Of a stretch of DNA of 64,000 bases, positions 22,401 through 35,149 are shown one piece after another. Under the pieces are notes generated by a model. The model saw only the letters and a list, made by a program, of their open reading frames with translations. It searched no databases and was not told the origin of the DNA. A program made the translations under genes and the position numbers. The first letter of the stretch is position 1. Each line of letters opens with the position of its first letter. The DNA comes from Marsupella aquatica (Eukaryota > Marchantiophyta), in NCBI GenBank assembly GCA_973895155.1, contig OZ316898.1:2418001-2482000 (forward strand), written 5' to 3'.

Positions 22401-25400
22401 AATTTCTGAGGTGGAAAGTCCACAAAATTCGACGGCTACATCCCAAACATGTAAGTTCACAACCTGAGAGAGTCGCGACCAGCTACTATACCTTCAACAT
22501 ACTTTGTAGGTCCCCGTAAGTCTGTTCAAATTGAATAAAGCGGCCCCAAACCTGAAGCACATGGGAGATAGGAATCAGCGTTGCACAGTTCTAGTACAGT
22601 ATTTTCAATCCTCCACCTGAATGGAGTAAGTACAGATCAAACATCATTCAAAATTCAGAGAGATCGAGAGACGAAAAATAAGTCAAGGTTATCGCAACTT
22701 CATGACAAGAGGATCTCTACCAAAACATTAAGCAACTTCCAAGATACCCAAAGGAAACGAAAGACTAACCTCGCCCGACTCTTCAGCAGGGAGAACAGGC
22801 AAGGCTCGTTCAAATAAGACACGAACATTGCGGTCGTCATTCAAGCGGCACAGAAAATCTGCATACCTGTGAGGATAACAGCCAGAATTTACACTGAGTA
22901 AAAGGAATCGTTCACTTCTTCTCCTTCATGTGACAAAAGTTTCTGTGTTGACTATATTCCAGTCCAAATTTTTGAGTGACCTTGCTCTCTAGATCAGGTT
23001 GAGCGATCCTAAACCCGGAATGTTTATGAACCAGGCGCACAGTGATAGTAGAGAGCGGAATTTCAACTACCGTTTAGTTGTTTGTCTAGGTAGAAGAAGA
23101 AACTGGTCTCCAAATGCTTGCCTTACAAATTCAACCAAAAGCAAACATTCAGAAAATTGAATGACTGGAATGAGTTGTCTTATGGTCTGGCCACTCACTC
23201 GAGGACATATGATGGTTCATGAATATATTTCTTCAGGCCCAATTCAAAGATATTTCGGGCCACCTGCAGTAAGCAATGATGGACAATAAGCGAATGACCA
23301 AAATTGGTGACCCTAACTAACATTCCGCCATTCGAATCACTATGAAGGGACAATAGATCCCAATAAACAGAAATTTGATTTTGTTCAGCGTTTTGAACTC
23401 CCAGGTACCTTGTGTGTAACTAATACAGTCGCAATATTGCGCATCTGTTGAGGACCCTTACCTTGGGATCCTTGTCAATACACAGCTCCATTGTGGCCGA
23501 AGCCACATACACGTGGTACGTACAACCAGGAGCTTTACGTGCTTCCAGGAACACCTTACGGGCGGCGTCTACGCCCTCAGTTCTTCTTATGAATCGCATG
23601 TACTGCTAGCACAAGAAAAATTATTAAAAAACGAGGTAGAGATGACAGTCGGGAATCATCCTAACAAACAATAAATCCTATCCTTAGAAATTCATGCTGC
23701 CTTTACGGGCCGAATCAACGGGTTTACAAAAGCAGACCACTTCACTAAACCATGAGCGAGATGAATAAAAGTTACATCGAATCTATTGAGACAATACCTG
23801 AATATATGCCAGGGCATTGGCAGTAGCGTCATTTCTCAGCATTGTCTCATACACAGCTTTGGCTTCCTGTCAACCAAAGGAAGCCAACGATCTATCCCTT
23901 GTGTTAGAGTCTGATCTAAGGTTTCAAAATTCTAGATTTGGAAAAATAACTAAGTGATAAACCTTATGACATCACAGATCGGTTGCCGAAACACATAATG
24001 CCAACCCAACTACACTTCAGAAAATAAAAACCATACATTCTTAACCCAGGAGGTTACTATCCCATAGGAAACCAGAGTTGGATTCCAAGAGACCAGTCAG
24101 ACAAGATGAACAGCACTCATACCTCAATGCTGCCACGAGCCTCTTCAAATTCTGCGTAAGCGTAGTGTAGCACTGAAATATCTGCACCCACCATTGAGAA
24201 ATTAGACACTGGATCTATAGAAAAGAGTACAAATCATCAATCGTAAGGGATTGCAATCTTGGACCTAACAGTTGCACATTGCATCAAGTCCTGAGGATGC
24301 TGCTTTACCGGAACATTACCTAGGCAAAAGGCACCAGAAGCCAATATGCAATCTTGTGATGAAATTCATGAGATTATCACCATTCTTTCAGGAATCTGTC
24401 ATCTGCCTGACTTGGAACCTATCTTACTAGATGCAGTGAATTCCACAGACAAAAATCAACGTAAATTTTGAGAAGCTACAGGGGAGCAAGAGCACAGACT
24501 GAATTTACGAACCTGGCAAGGCTTTCAGAGCTCTGTTGAAGACATCAACGGCTGCTTTAGGTGAACCGTTCTCAGCATGCCAAGTGGCAAAATCATACCA
24601 TATGTCTGGATAATGATACAAATACATAAGGCACTACAAGTGTGCACCATTTGACCACATGAGTAAGCTTGTCCAAAACGGCATTTTGCGACAAAGGAAA
24701 CCACCTGAGGCCAACCATGGCCGATTACATCACATGTTAAACTTCAGATACAGCAATCCACACAACACATTCCCCACCTATCCATAATCTCCTCTAGCGA
24801 ATTAACACGAGCAGACCAAAATCCATTGTCCCAAAAAGCAACTCTAGAGAGACACGGTTCTTAAGTAAAAGGGCCATCATGTCTTCTACTTTAAAGACTT
24901 CTTACAAAAACGGGGAAGTACAAAGAAAACAAAAAACACAGTCTAAAGAACAGTCACCTGCTCGTAGGTGAAAGCAACACGCTCAGTCAAAGCACCTGCA
25001 TCCAGACGCTGTGGATTCCCTCTGCCAATGACGGTAGGTATATCAAAACCTGACAGTAAATAAATAAAGGGGCTCCACAGAATTGATAAGCACAAATAAA
25101 CCCGTAGGACAAACCTTAAATTATGAAAAGACAACTGCGAAAACTTTATTCAATGATTTGTCTGGACCATGGGTACGATGTATTCCAAAGTGACGATAGA
25201 AATGTACGAGATTAGTCTCCACTTCATCGACGACTCTTGCATAATAAAGGAACATAGTCACAAATAATAAAGGAGCATAGTCACAACAACACAGAACTCA
25301 TCTGACCTCTAAAGGAAGACAAAGGAATCGGACATCCAAAGCACAGGACTGATGACAACAACTCCATTTACAATTTCAAAACTGTAGTCGTGTCATATCA

Positions 25401-27861
25401 ACACTTACTTCTCAAAAGCTAATAATTGCTTCCAAGCCAAACACTGTTGCTCCTCCTGGAAACACAAAGGCATCAGTAAAAGAAATTCAGCTGTTCGACA
25501 TGTGCAACACAAATATTTATTTCCTACATGTAAAGTATCACTTTCAGAGCTGGCAACAAATGCTTCTACAAATGCTGTAGTAGCTTCAAAGAAATGCAAA
25601 GAACAGTGATTACTTTCAGTGAGCCTGTTGGTGGTGCGGCTAGCAAGGTATGATCTATGCGTTCACAATGTTTTTTCCGCTCCCTGTAAACTGCCCTTGC
25701 ACTGAAATGTTTCGGTTGATATTCTGTCAACAGCCCCTTCGCCTGAACCACAGCCAGTGACGAACAAATAGACTGACCTTTCATCACCTTATTGGCACAA
25801 GAACAGCCACTTACAGTAGATTGCACACACTGAAAGGGGTACTCTAAGTTGCCTAGCACACAGATAGCCATGATGTGTCAATCATGGCAATTTGGATCGT
25901 TCAACAGTTAAAGGACACACAGAGGGCAAAAGAAACAAATCGAACTTCCATGCTAGACTGATGACATCAAAGGGTGTCTCTAACTTGATCATTCATCTAT
26001 AGCAAGGGACTATAAGGTTGCTTCATATGACAGCAAGTGGAATATAAACTCACCAAAGTACGGCTCACGGAGTTTTCAAAACTTTCGTAATCTTTCCACA
26101 ACTGCTCAACAAGATGTATTGGAGTAAGAACAGCCTTTTGATATGCCTTGCGAACTAAAGTCATCCTCTGTGACTCTTCTTGGGGGCTCGCAGCCTGCAA
26201 TGAATAGGATTCCAATCAAAATGATAAACTACTATCCATCTAAATGCACGACTTTCAACTGATCTTTCAGACTTCCATCTCAATAGTGACCATGAGGTCA
26301 GCAAGCTGAACCACGTGCGGCCCCCATCATACCCACGTTGTAAATCCGACACTGCAAATTACCTTCATAAAAACTTGAGGTGACCAAAATGATGGGAGGA
26401 GAGACCAATTGACATTAAGTCATGCCTAGCAATCTACATTGCTGCCATTCAAAGTCAAAATTTTCCATTTCAACACCTTGAAGAATTTGAACTGACAAAA
26501 TCACACATGATTCTGCTGAAAGAGAGGACATCTACGCTAGAAGTTATGACATACCGGTGTTGCTTTTAAGTAATTGATGTATTCCATCCATACAGGACCA
26601 GATGCTACGTCTTCGCCTGACATAGACAGCAAGTAGTAATGTCAGCATCAGAGAATTTGAGGTTGAGGGAATAAAAGGACACCAACAAGATATTGAACAA
26701 GATGAATTGTGTACAAATAGATAAGCCAGAGAAACAACGACTCCGGATAGATGATAGAAAGAATGAGTGTATTTTAAGCATATTGTCTAGGGATATCGTG
26801 AATGAAGAGAGATTGACCTGTTGAGATTGAAAATACACCGAGGCCAATGAGGGTAAGAGATCAGATGCAAGCAAAGCCTCCCACGACAGTTAAAAACTGA
26901 GAAGTCGAGTAGGTGGGCAGCAAACAAAAAACACTACCTACACAGGGGAGGAAAAGTGTGGGAGACCCACCGAGATGTTTGGGTTCGAGCATGAATTCAT
27001 AGGCTTTCTTCATCTCCGCACGGCCCTCAGGACCTCTATTTTCGCTCACTTTCTTCATAAACCGTATGTAGGACCTCCTGTACCTCCATTGAAATGACCA
27101 ACAAACACATACATGAGGTGAGTGGGATGAACATGATTGTCTTTAATTCATTGGAGTGGAACACATTTTCCAGTGAAAGCTGAGTCCGAAACCCACGTAC
27201 AGCGAAGGAAAAGTTCACTGACCAAAGATCCACGTTCAGGCAGTTCAATAAGCAACGGCTGAATATTTGCTTGACTGCATCGTCATCATTCGCAGCCATT
27301 TGAGCCTCCACGTACATCTTCCAGTACCGTGCCTGCAGATATGGAAGCGATATACTATAAGTACCGCTGTGTAGGCATCTGCAGCTCTCCATGCGACCCA
27401 GAAAAAGGTCGTGTCAAACAAAAGAAAAACCTTGGACAAATTGTCCAAATGCAAACTCATCGGAAGGAAAAGGTCGTTAAGAAAATATCTGGTAAGGATT
27501 CCTACTGCGCTGGGAAATGTTGCAAGTAGTTGCTCGAACATTGGTGCAGCCTCGCCGATAGGCCTTGACTGTCACTCACAAGAATAATCAATAAATCAAA
27601 CCAAAAACAGTGACACATAGAATAAGCGTAACATGAGAGCACACTTCTAGATATGTATTGATTGTGGTAGCAAATCGAGCCATCATTCAACACAGCTAAC
27701 GCTCTCCTAAAAATGTGACCAATTTCAATCGAATAAAAGAGAAACTTCTGCTCAATTCGAAAAATCACCCTCCCAACACGTACTTGAGCATCATTCGCAA
27801 TGGCGGTCCACGCCTCCACATCGTAGCGCGCCACATTGATCGGCTCCTTCGCCTGCCACAT
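19422..27861 (-). CDS. CSTF77: Cleavage stimulation factor 77-kDa subunit (suppressor of forked)
   Basis: Twenty-two exons join in frame: 27861-27784, 27568-27506, 27332-27223, 27077-26971, 26616-26555, 26194-26054, 25742-25614, 25455-25409, 25021-24958, 24633-24513, 24214-24123, 23866-23798, 23602-23462, 23263-23199, 22866-22770, 22551-22492, 22203-22051, 21902-21821, 21273-21148, 20743-20531, 20260-19973 and 19594-19422 (826 residues). The HAT-repeat array (YWKMYVEAQMAANDDDAVKQ, then IFSRCLLNCL, QCLMYLYHYPDIWYDFATWH, YHVYVASATMELCIDKDPK) covers most of the protein. A Pro/Gly-rich linker (PPGPPGGLPPRLGG) follows, then the monkeytail segment DVFRLRQLQRAR near the C-terminus, which binds CstF-50/64 partners. 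CstF-77 dimerises and scaffolds mRNA 3'-end cleavage in the nucleus. The start is uncertain: MWQAKEP is the first Met after an in-frame stop, but an upstream coding exon at 28979-29053 may be the true start. Confidence 0.93.
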
Positions 27862-28978
27862 GACTCCATCCTCCCTTTCAGACACTCTCCAAAGTCTCCT
27901 CTTTGCAAATATTCCATCCTTCCTCTCTCGCCAAATCCATTAATTCCTTCCACCAAAGACCAGCAAATGCAAATTCTTCCTCCCCACCTAGTTTCTGGAC
28001 TTAGTGCAGAACAGGGGGCCCGAATCTCAATCTATTCGTCCACAGTGATCACAAAATCAGAAAGAGAAGATTTATGAGAGAAATTGAGGTCCAGCAGGTA
28101 GTATTATTGTCCTTCATTTTCCCGAGCTAGTTAGGGCTCTAAAGGAAGGGTTTAGGGTATGTAATCAATCTTCTTCTTCATTCAGTGTGGAGGAGAGGAG
28201 AGACACACGCCGAGCGCTCTGCCACTCACGAAAAGGTCGAAATTCGACAAAGGAGACGTGTTCTAGTCTGGTGCCTTCTGAGATAGTCAATCAATGCTGA
28301 CGAAACAAATGACAAAGGAAAGAAGAAGGAACCCTCAGCTCCTGCATAGTTGCAATAACATATTCCAGAAGTAGAGTCCAGGAAAACCGACCAACAGCAA
28401 ATCTATCGACCCAAACGCCACAATACGACTAAAGCAACCCACACTACATAAGTTGCACTCACTTTCTTGGGACGGAAACCATGGAAAAAATGATAATTAG
28501 ATGCTATGCACTCATTGGCCTTTTAGATAGTCAACTCCCGAGTGACGCAGTCCTCATTCTACGTCGACACCTCCTCCACAATCTCGAGAGAAACACACAG
28601 GACCTGAATTCTACCTCTGAAGCAAGTCATAGTTTCTATATCAAGGACACTGTTCGCAGTCCATCAAAAAACACTCGGAAAACCAGTTCTATGATACAGA
28701 ACGCACAGCCCAACACAGATTGCACACAGGTAGCGACAAAGACAACTTTCTGTTGGAAAAAACCCTAGACTCCAACAGATGACAACGACATACATTCTAG
28801 ATCAAGCATTAACATCACGCAGACCACAGAAAAGTTTCACTTGAATGACCACTTCTACTAAAGTCGAGAAGAACACCGGAAACCCAGCTGAAATAGAAAT
28901 AAAAAAGGGGGAACGGCATCGATGAGTGCTCGAATCTCTCAAAGAGCGGTCCCTAAGGCCTCTCATCAAAATCCACAC

Positions 28979-29053
28979 CTGGGTTACAGCAGTTTGCCGC
29001 GCATCAACGGATCCGAGAACAGCATCGGCGATCGTAGGTGAAACCGCGGCCAT
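28979..29053 (-). CDS. Candidate first coding exon of CstF-77
   Basis: A 25-codon frame starts at ATG 29053-29051 (MAAVSPTIADAVLGS...) and ends ...TAVTQ directly before a GTGTGG donor, in phase 0. A phase-0 acceptor (GTGGCAG) ends at 27853, immediately before AKEPINVARYDVEAW in the CstF-77 gene. Joining them replaces the MWQ start and gives 848 residues. The purine-rich sequence before that acceptor is a weak 3' splice context, which argues against it. Otherwise this exon belongs to another transcript or to the leader. Confidence 0.4.
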
Positions 29054-29118
29054 CTCCCACAGAACCAACAGCAAAAACAACAGCTGCGACGAAATGAAAA
29101 AAGAGTCGCAACACCACC

Positions 29119-29144
29119 TGCTCTGCTCTGCTCTGCTCTGCTCT
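29119..29144 (+). repeat. (CTCTG)n microsatellite
   Basis: About five tandem copies of the pentamer CTCTG. It lies just upstream of the candidate first CstF-77 exon, probably in promoter or leader sequence of that minus-strand gene. Confidence 0.8.
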
Positions 29145-29344
29145 TCTTGGCCGAGAGCAAAGCCTCGTCGCTCTGCTGATTCTCTTGCTACCACTGCTGC
29201 TGTACGCGAAATCTCAGCCCCAGTGAGAGCACATTTTTAGATTTTCGAAGTGGAGTGAGGAGATTTTTGAAATGGTTGGGGATTGTCTTGGCTGATGCCC
29301 GGTGGTGAGATTGCCTGGAGGTTGTTGTATGGATTGGAAGTTGC

Positions 29345-29668
29345 TCCCCGTATGAATGAAAGCATTCCATTAGCAAGTGCCCAAAAAAATTAATTTTAAA
29401 ATATAAGGAGTAATCTGTACAACCCCACATAAATGTTTTTATTTTTAACTAAATTTGCGAAACCTCACATGAAGGGAGCTCCCCGTGTGAATGACGCATT
29501 CCATTAGCAAAAGTGTATTTCACTAGACTGCTAAATTTGCATTCCATTAGCAAAAGTGTATTTCACTAGACTGCTAAATTTTTTTAATTTTAAATTTAAG
29601 GAGTAATCTGTGCAACCCCACATAAAAGTTTATATTTTAAGTAGAGCTGTGAAACCTCACACGAAGGG
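29345..29668. repeat. Two tandem AT-rich units with an exact 43-bp duplication
   Basis: Unit one (29345-29479) and unit two (29480-29668) both run from CTCCCCGT-x-TGAATG through GCATTCCATTAGCAA, AAGGAGTAATCTGT and CAACCCCACATAAA to GAAACCTCACA. Unit two is longer because a 43-bp segment is exactly duplicated at 29496-29538 and 29539-29581. No coding potential. Confidence 0.8.
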
Positions 29669-29690
29669 AACAAGAATAATTAGACACAAA

Positions 29691-29740
29691 GGTTGAATCT
29701 AAGATCTATTAGTCTCCAATCAAGTGAGCTACCACACAAC
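29691..29740 (-). mobile_element. Decayed tRNA-like head (possible second SINE)
   Basis: On the minus strand, GTGGTAGCTCACTTGATTGG resembles a tRNA D-arm/A-box, and GATTCAACC about 20 bases further resembles a degraded B-box. No clear poly(A) tail or target-site duplication was found, so this may be a decayed SINE or a tRNA-like fragment. The sequence differs from the SINE at 4694-5027. Confidence 0.35.
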
Positions 29741-31969
29741 CATGCCTCTCTGGCCAACTGTCAATTTTTAAATTTTTGTTGATATGGCAAATCACTATTT
29801 TTTAGATAGGCCTCAAAGCTAGACTAAAAGTTACTAAAGTGAAGCCAGGATGAATCACCATCTTGGACACAGTGCTCCTGTGTACCACATTTTGGTGGAT
29901 CCATGAGAGTTTTGGTCTTATAAGTTGAAGAATATGAGTTTTGAAATAATTTTGAGATAATTTTTAGTTTGTCACCACATTTGGGTGGTACATAGGAGTT
30001 TTGGGCTTATAATTTGATGATTGTGAGTTTTAAAGTAATATTTAGTTTGTCACCTCTGAGGCAACTAGAGAAGGAGGAAACATTTAAATAAACACAAACC
30101 CCAATATTGCATATTAACACAATGAAAATTAATCTAATAGAATTTATCCCTATGCATTCCATGAAAAACTCAACCAAAATGGCCAAAAATGCACTCTTAC
30201 ATTAATGGAAGTGTAACTTACCTACTCCTCTAGCACATACTCAAAACTATAAACTATTCAAATTTATAAACATCAAGTTATTACAATCAAACTCAAATTT
30301 TGGGAAATGTGGTCCATGGGGATTTCAAAGAACAACATTGTGATCCATGGGAGCATCACTTTCAAAATTTACTGATATATGGTACACCCATAACTTTAGT
30401 TATTGAATATAGTTAAAGATTATAAAAAGTGGGGGGAGATATCATTGACCTGCAAAGGGCAGGGGTTATGGTCTTACCTCAATCTGATAGCATAAATCAT
30501 TTTTCCTTCATTCTTGATCAGCCGTCACCCTGAATGCAGCAGCCACCGTTATGTGAGACCCATAGTTCACATGCTGCATTCTTTTCATATTTCTGGATTT
30601 CTAGATATATTTCTGGATTTCTAGATATGCACTTAAAGTTATGGGAAAGTTGTTAAAGTTATTGGTTAAGTGTTGAGCTTGCGGATTTTCCATATGGTAG
30701 TCAAAGATCAGCTCCCACAAGGAGATCACATAACTATTGATTTATGAGAGATGTTATCTTGATATCTACAAGTTTTGAAACGCCCCAATTCAATTAATTA
30801 TTAGCCTGAGTTCCCCTTGTTTGAACTAAAGCAAGGTGAGTACATTCAAGCCTGTTGCGCCATTTTCATAGACACTTTGCCATTTTCAGAGACTCACCTT
30901 GCTGCCAATCTTTGTTTTTCACTCGCACCCCCAACTTCATTTACACTCCGAGAGTCACGGTCTAGGGGCTTCACTCTAGACCAAAGACCTTGAAGAATGA
31001 CTTTAGATTGCTATTATATAGTTAGATTAATATAAGAAAGTTTGTAAATTATGAGTGGTGCATGACTTTATTGGAAAAAAAATTCTCTGAAAGTTTTCAT
31101 GCTCCATTGTTTCCTCATCTCTTGCTATATGCTATGTGTTTTCTCACTTAAGAACTCTCTTTTTGTGTGTGCTCACACCATTTAGAACTTGGAGAGAGAT
31201 AAGGAGCAATGATCTCTTCAACTAGGGTTAGAGAAAACCCTAGTTAACATACTGACCATAATTTAACCCAAGACTGAGTTAATCTTTATACTAGAGTCTG
31301 ATGGATATCTTTAAATCTAGGGAGATTTAAAAGTCACAAGTCAATTAGGAAATATCAGATAAGAAATATTTTTAACATTGTCTCTATCATGCAAGGCGAC
31401 ATTGACAGACACACAAATAAGAACTCATATACAAACTTACAGGCCTTAAAAATTACCCTTCCCTGGTGTGCTTTGGCACTGAGTCATTGTGTGGGCAACA
31501 ATGCAACATTTGTTTTTATTGAATGGAGTACTTTACTCATGTGAAAAGTAAATCCCAATAAATCAGGGAGTAACCAGGCCAGACCCACAATGGAGCAAGA
31601 GCCAACAACCATTCAAGAACCATAACCACTCAAGAACCAGACTCATCCAGAAATGAGGGACAAGGGCAAAAGGGGAAAGTGAAAAGGAAACCTAATGTCA
31701 CCCCAACTCAACTTGAAGTCCAGAGAGAGACCCGTCAATGAATCAGATCTGAAACACTGAACCCAGACAATAATCCGGAAGAGGGGAAAATTCATTTGCT
31801 CAAAACACTTACTACTAACCCTGGAGCAACCACCAATGCATGGTGCCAGGCAAACAAAAAGAGAAGGAATTCATGGTAGTTCAAAAAACTAGAGTGGGCT
31901 GATGTCCACAACAAACATATTGTCATGCAAGCTGTAAAGGCCATTCTCACGGCCAAAGTCTCTCTTCAT

Positions 31970-32255
31970 TCACCCAATAAGCTCATGTCTGCATCGACCA
32001 TATTTGACAACCCGGTTCAAGCCCTTGTTCCAAGCAATTTTCATATTAAGATGAATCTCCTGCCAGAATTTCAATTGAGTCCCTTGAACAGAAATTTGCA
32101 ACTTCTCTTTCACTAAAGAACACCGAGCCTTCCATAATTGCCAACAAGCAACACCACAAACCAGATGCCAGAGGAAAAGGGGAAAATTCCTTCTTTGCAG
32201 AACACACGACGCACCCAACAAAACTTGCGCTGCCTCGAAGCCAAAGAAGGGTCAT
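31970..32255 (-). pseudogene. LINE-like retroelement remnant (zf-RVT-like segment)
   Basis: A minus-strand frame reads ...FPLFLWHLVCGVACWQLWKA then RCSLVKEKLQ... and later WQEIHLNMKIAWNKG. The W-x-x-x-x-x-x-x-C-W-x-x-W-x-x-R pattern resembles the zinc-binding segment that follows the reverse transcriptase in plant LINEs. Upstream frames are interrupted by stops, and no RT core is present. I read it as an inactive, truncated fragment. Confidence 0.4.
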
Positions 32256-33639
32256 GAATCAAATGCATGTAACATACCTTAGTTCTTAATACAGGACCAA
32301 ACCCTCACTGATTTAAGGATAGTTCCAAAGACAATCCATCATTTGGTGTATGGGTAGTCCAATGCAACAATTGTTTTTAATTCTGCTGCAAAACTTTGCC
32401 AAATTCCACCTCTATATAAAGTCTTCACCATTTTTTTTGGCTAAATGGCTAAATCTACTAGGCTTTTGTCTTGGATTAGCCATTCCCACCTATTTCAAAC
32501 CCCATTAACTAGAATCTGACAGGTATCTTGAATACTAAAGAACGTAATGGTCAGAAATTAATCCTGGAAAATTATCTCACTCAAGGTGACATTTGCCACC
32601 TAGGTGAAAATTACCCGAGTCCAGGGGAAAGCACACCTATCAGGCAAGGGCAGGATGAGATGTATGAAGTTGCACGGACAAGAGCAACTCACAGGGCCTT
32701 ATGGACAAAAGGAATCCCTGAATAATAATCAAATTTTTTTTTTTAGTGGCATAAGTTTGCTAGAATTGTTAGGTATTTACTTTTACATCTAGTGTTACAA
32801 TATGTAATTGTAGTTAGACTAATCGTGGTCGGAGACAAAATTATATAAGGAAATTATATAAGGAATAATAATTATTAGAAGTAGCCCTGATTACCCCTAC
32901 TTTGAACATGAATAGCAGGATAATAAAAATGTTACCAAAATATTTTTTTATTCACATTTTTTGAAGGCTAATAAAATAAAAATAAAAATATTATCATTTT
33001 AATAGTTATATATAACATATCATTTTTTTTTCTATGCACATTTTTTTTTCTATGCACATATTAAGGTAGGGCCATAGAACTTATTTTTTAATATAAATAA
33101 AAATTATGATAAAAAATCTGCATGACTATCAATTGACATACATCATAGTCATAAATTTTCACATTTACATGAGGAACCAACCATGGAACTACTCTTTAAA
33201 GGTTTCACTCTAGTAACCTAACCCCCAAGTCTACAGTGTACTTGGCACTTTATGAGTAAAATTTTCTCCATTCATTCAACCGGTTTCACCCCTACCGTAG
33301 ATCCATTGGTCAGAATCAGAAGACTATATCTAAATATAGGCATTGTAACAGTCAACAATTAATCTTATAAAATTGTACAAGGAGTAATTTAAGGATTTTC
33401 TTTGTTCAGCTTTGTGCTTTTCCTCTGGAATACCCCACACCGAATGCTGCACTGCTGCCCGCGTATGCCGCATACCAAAAAGGTCATTCCTTTTTCGAGC
33501 TTTTCCCTTTTTCGCCGTGGTGGCTAATTTCCCACCTTGTGGTCTGGCCGTTTTACTCCCTCCCTTTTTTACTGGAGTTTACTTGTCATTACTCTATTCA
33601 AGATTAAAAAAAAAGAATGTCACACCTTGTGCATATCTC

Positions 33640-33990
33640 TCGGGCAGGGGCAAGACGACACCGGCAGAGGGGCTCAGGTGGGGGACTGGGGGGCAGCCGG
33701 GCAGGGGACAGCCAGCAACCACTTGGGCAGTACGGGCAGACTCCCAAACAGTTCCTGCCCGCCGGGCCGCCAATGATAGTGCACTCGTCGTACGGTTCTT
33801 GGTCCCCGGGTCTTCTCTCCGCGCTCGTTCCCCCTCTCGTACGCCTATCTCCTCTGTGCCCGTGCCGGTGCCCGTGCTTGTCCGGGCAGCCGGGCATCAT
33901 GTAAACAATGTCCGGTGGCCGATGCCCGTCCGGGCAGACGGGCAAAAGTCTGGTGCCCGTGTCCTTACGGGCAGGCGGGCATCATATCAA
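33640..33990. repeat. GC-rich TGCCCG/CGGGCA cluster
   Basis: CGGGCA and its reverse complement TGCCCG recur many times in about 350 bp, several times as CGGGCAGnCGGGCA (about 33885-33985), which can fold into hairpins. The composition contrasts sharply with the AT-rich DNA to the left. A 234-codon plus-strand frame crosses it (33412-34116), but its Arg/Ala/Pro-rich product looks like compositional noise. Confidence 0.75.
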
Positions 33991-34129
33991 AAACATCGCT
34001 GCCGTTCCAGAAACGCCCTGATTGTCGGGATAAAGCTCGAGAATGTACAGTGCTGTAGAATCGAAGTCTCGCTCTCCCTGTTTCGTGTAGGAGTGTCGAA
34101 CGCATTCACGTTTTGATCCTCTCGTTTCA

Positions 34130-35149
34130 TCATCATTTGATAATTACAGTACGAGAGTGAGCAATTACGGAGATGCAAATCGCGCACATTGGAGGACGAT
34201 CGTCGACAACCACATTTCATCGCTCGACGCAGCAGCGGATTGCGCTCTCTCCTCCGAGTCTCTAATCGAACCGAGCGGAGAGACGTGGGTCTTCGTTTTT
34301 TGATTTCGCTGAGTTGCATTCGTCTCGGTCGTCGATTGTGGACGAGAATTGGTGGGTGAGGAAATCCGAAGGTGTGGTTTATGCCGCGGCGTGATGCTTT
34401 CAGCGCATGGAGGCCGAGCTCTCGTGTCCAGTAGTCGAGAAATTGTATGCTCTCGAAGAAGCTAATTGACTATCGGCAACGGATGGCGCGGAGCGAGGAG
34501 GAGGACGATGGTCGAGAGTGATCCGAGGCAGGGAAATTGGACGTCAAGGAGGAGAGTGAGAGTATTGTGAGGAAGGAGGTCACGGAGAAGAAGGCGAAGT
34601 ACTGTAATAGCGGACGCGGTTGATGGGAAGGAAGAGTCAGTAATAAGAGCGAGATAGCGGTGAAGAAGGAGACGAAGGCCGAGACGAGGAACAGAAACAG
34701 AGAAGACGAAGGACGAGAGTAGGCAGTTCGAGGGTAGGAGAGATGGTCAGAGTCGTCCGTAGAGAAGTAGAGCTCAGGTCCCTGCCGCTGTTTGTCGGGG
34801 AGGAGGAGCGTCGGTATCGCCTATCACTGAGTGATTGTCTGTTTCGGAATTAGCATCGCAAGGAGCGGTGAAGCAGGAGCCGAAGCACACTTGAAACCGT
34901 GGAGGAAGGCGAGGAGAACCCGCGGAGTGAGGAAGAGAGACAAAAGAGGAACGTGGCGAGCTTTTTGTGATTTGGTGTAGGAGTAGGAGTAGGAGGTAGA
35001 AGAGTGGCACGGCCTTTGCCGCTATTTCGATCAGGCATGGCCGTTACATTGTCGTGACGACGAGTGAGCGGGTGGGTTGGCTGGCTGATTTTGTGAGAGT
35101 GGAGTGAGTTTACGTAAACTAGCACAGGCGATAAGAAGCAATTAATACA
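34130..35149 (+). promoter_or_regulatory. Probable long leader of the 35150 gene, with upstream ORFs
   Basis: A GA-rich stretch directly upstream of the ATG at 35150, consistent with a long 5' UTR or promoter-proximal region. It contains at least one short upstream ORF (MEAELSCPVVEKLYALEEAN from about 34408) that would impede scanning if transcribed. The transcription start is not visible. Confidence 0.35.

Larger units (their letters stand above)
29669..33411. other. AT-rich intergenic region, repeat-derived
   Basis: No gene recognised. Two imperfect copies of a ~95-105-bp unit (TACCACATTTTGGTGG / CACCACATTTGGGTGG ... TTTAGTTTGTCACC) run through about 29880-30053. The segment 30050-30330 matches, in reverse complement, sequence at 47130-48930. 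A retroelement-like ORF lies at 31970-32255. A ~35-bp palindrome-rich motif at 30953-30985 recurs at 50092-50132 and 61150-61185. Confidence 0.55.

Noticed and set aside
28481-28768. 95-codon plus-strand frame
   Set aside because: No domain, and it lies inside the probable first intron or leader of the minus-strand CstF-77 gene.
33412-34116. 234-codon plus-strand frame
   Set aside because: It spans the GC-rich hexamer cluster, and its Arg/Pro/Ala-rich translation has no domain or coding rhythm; it is explained by composition.
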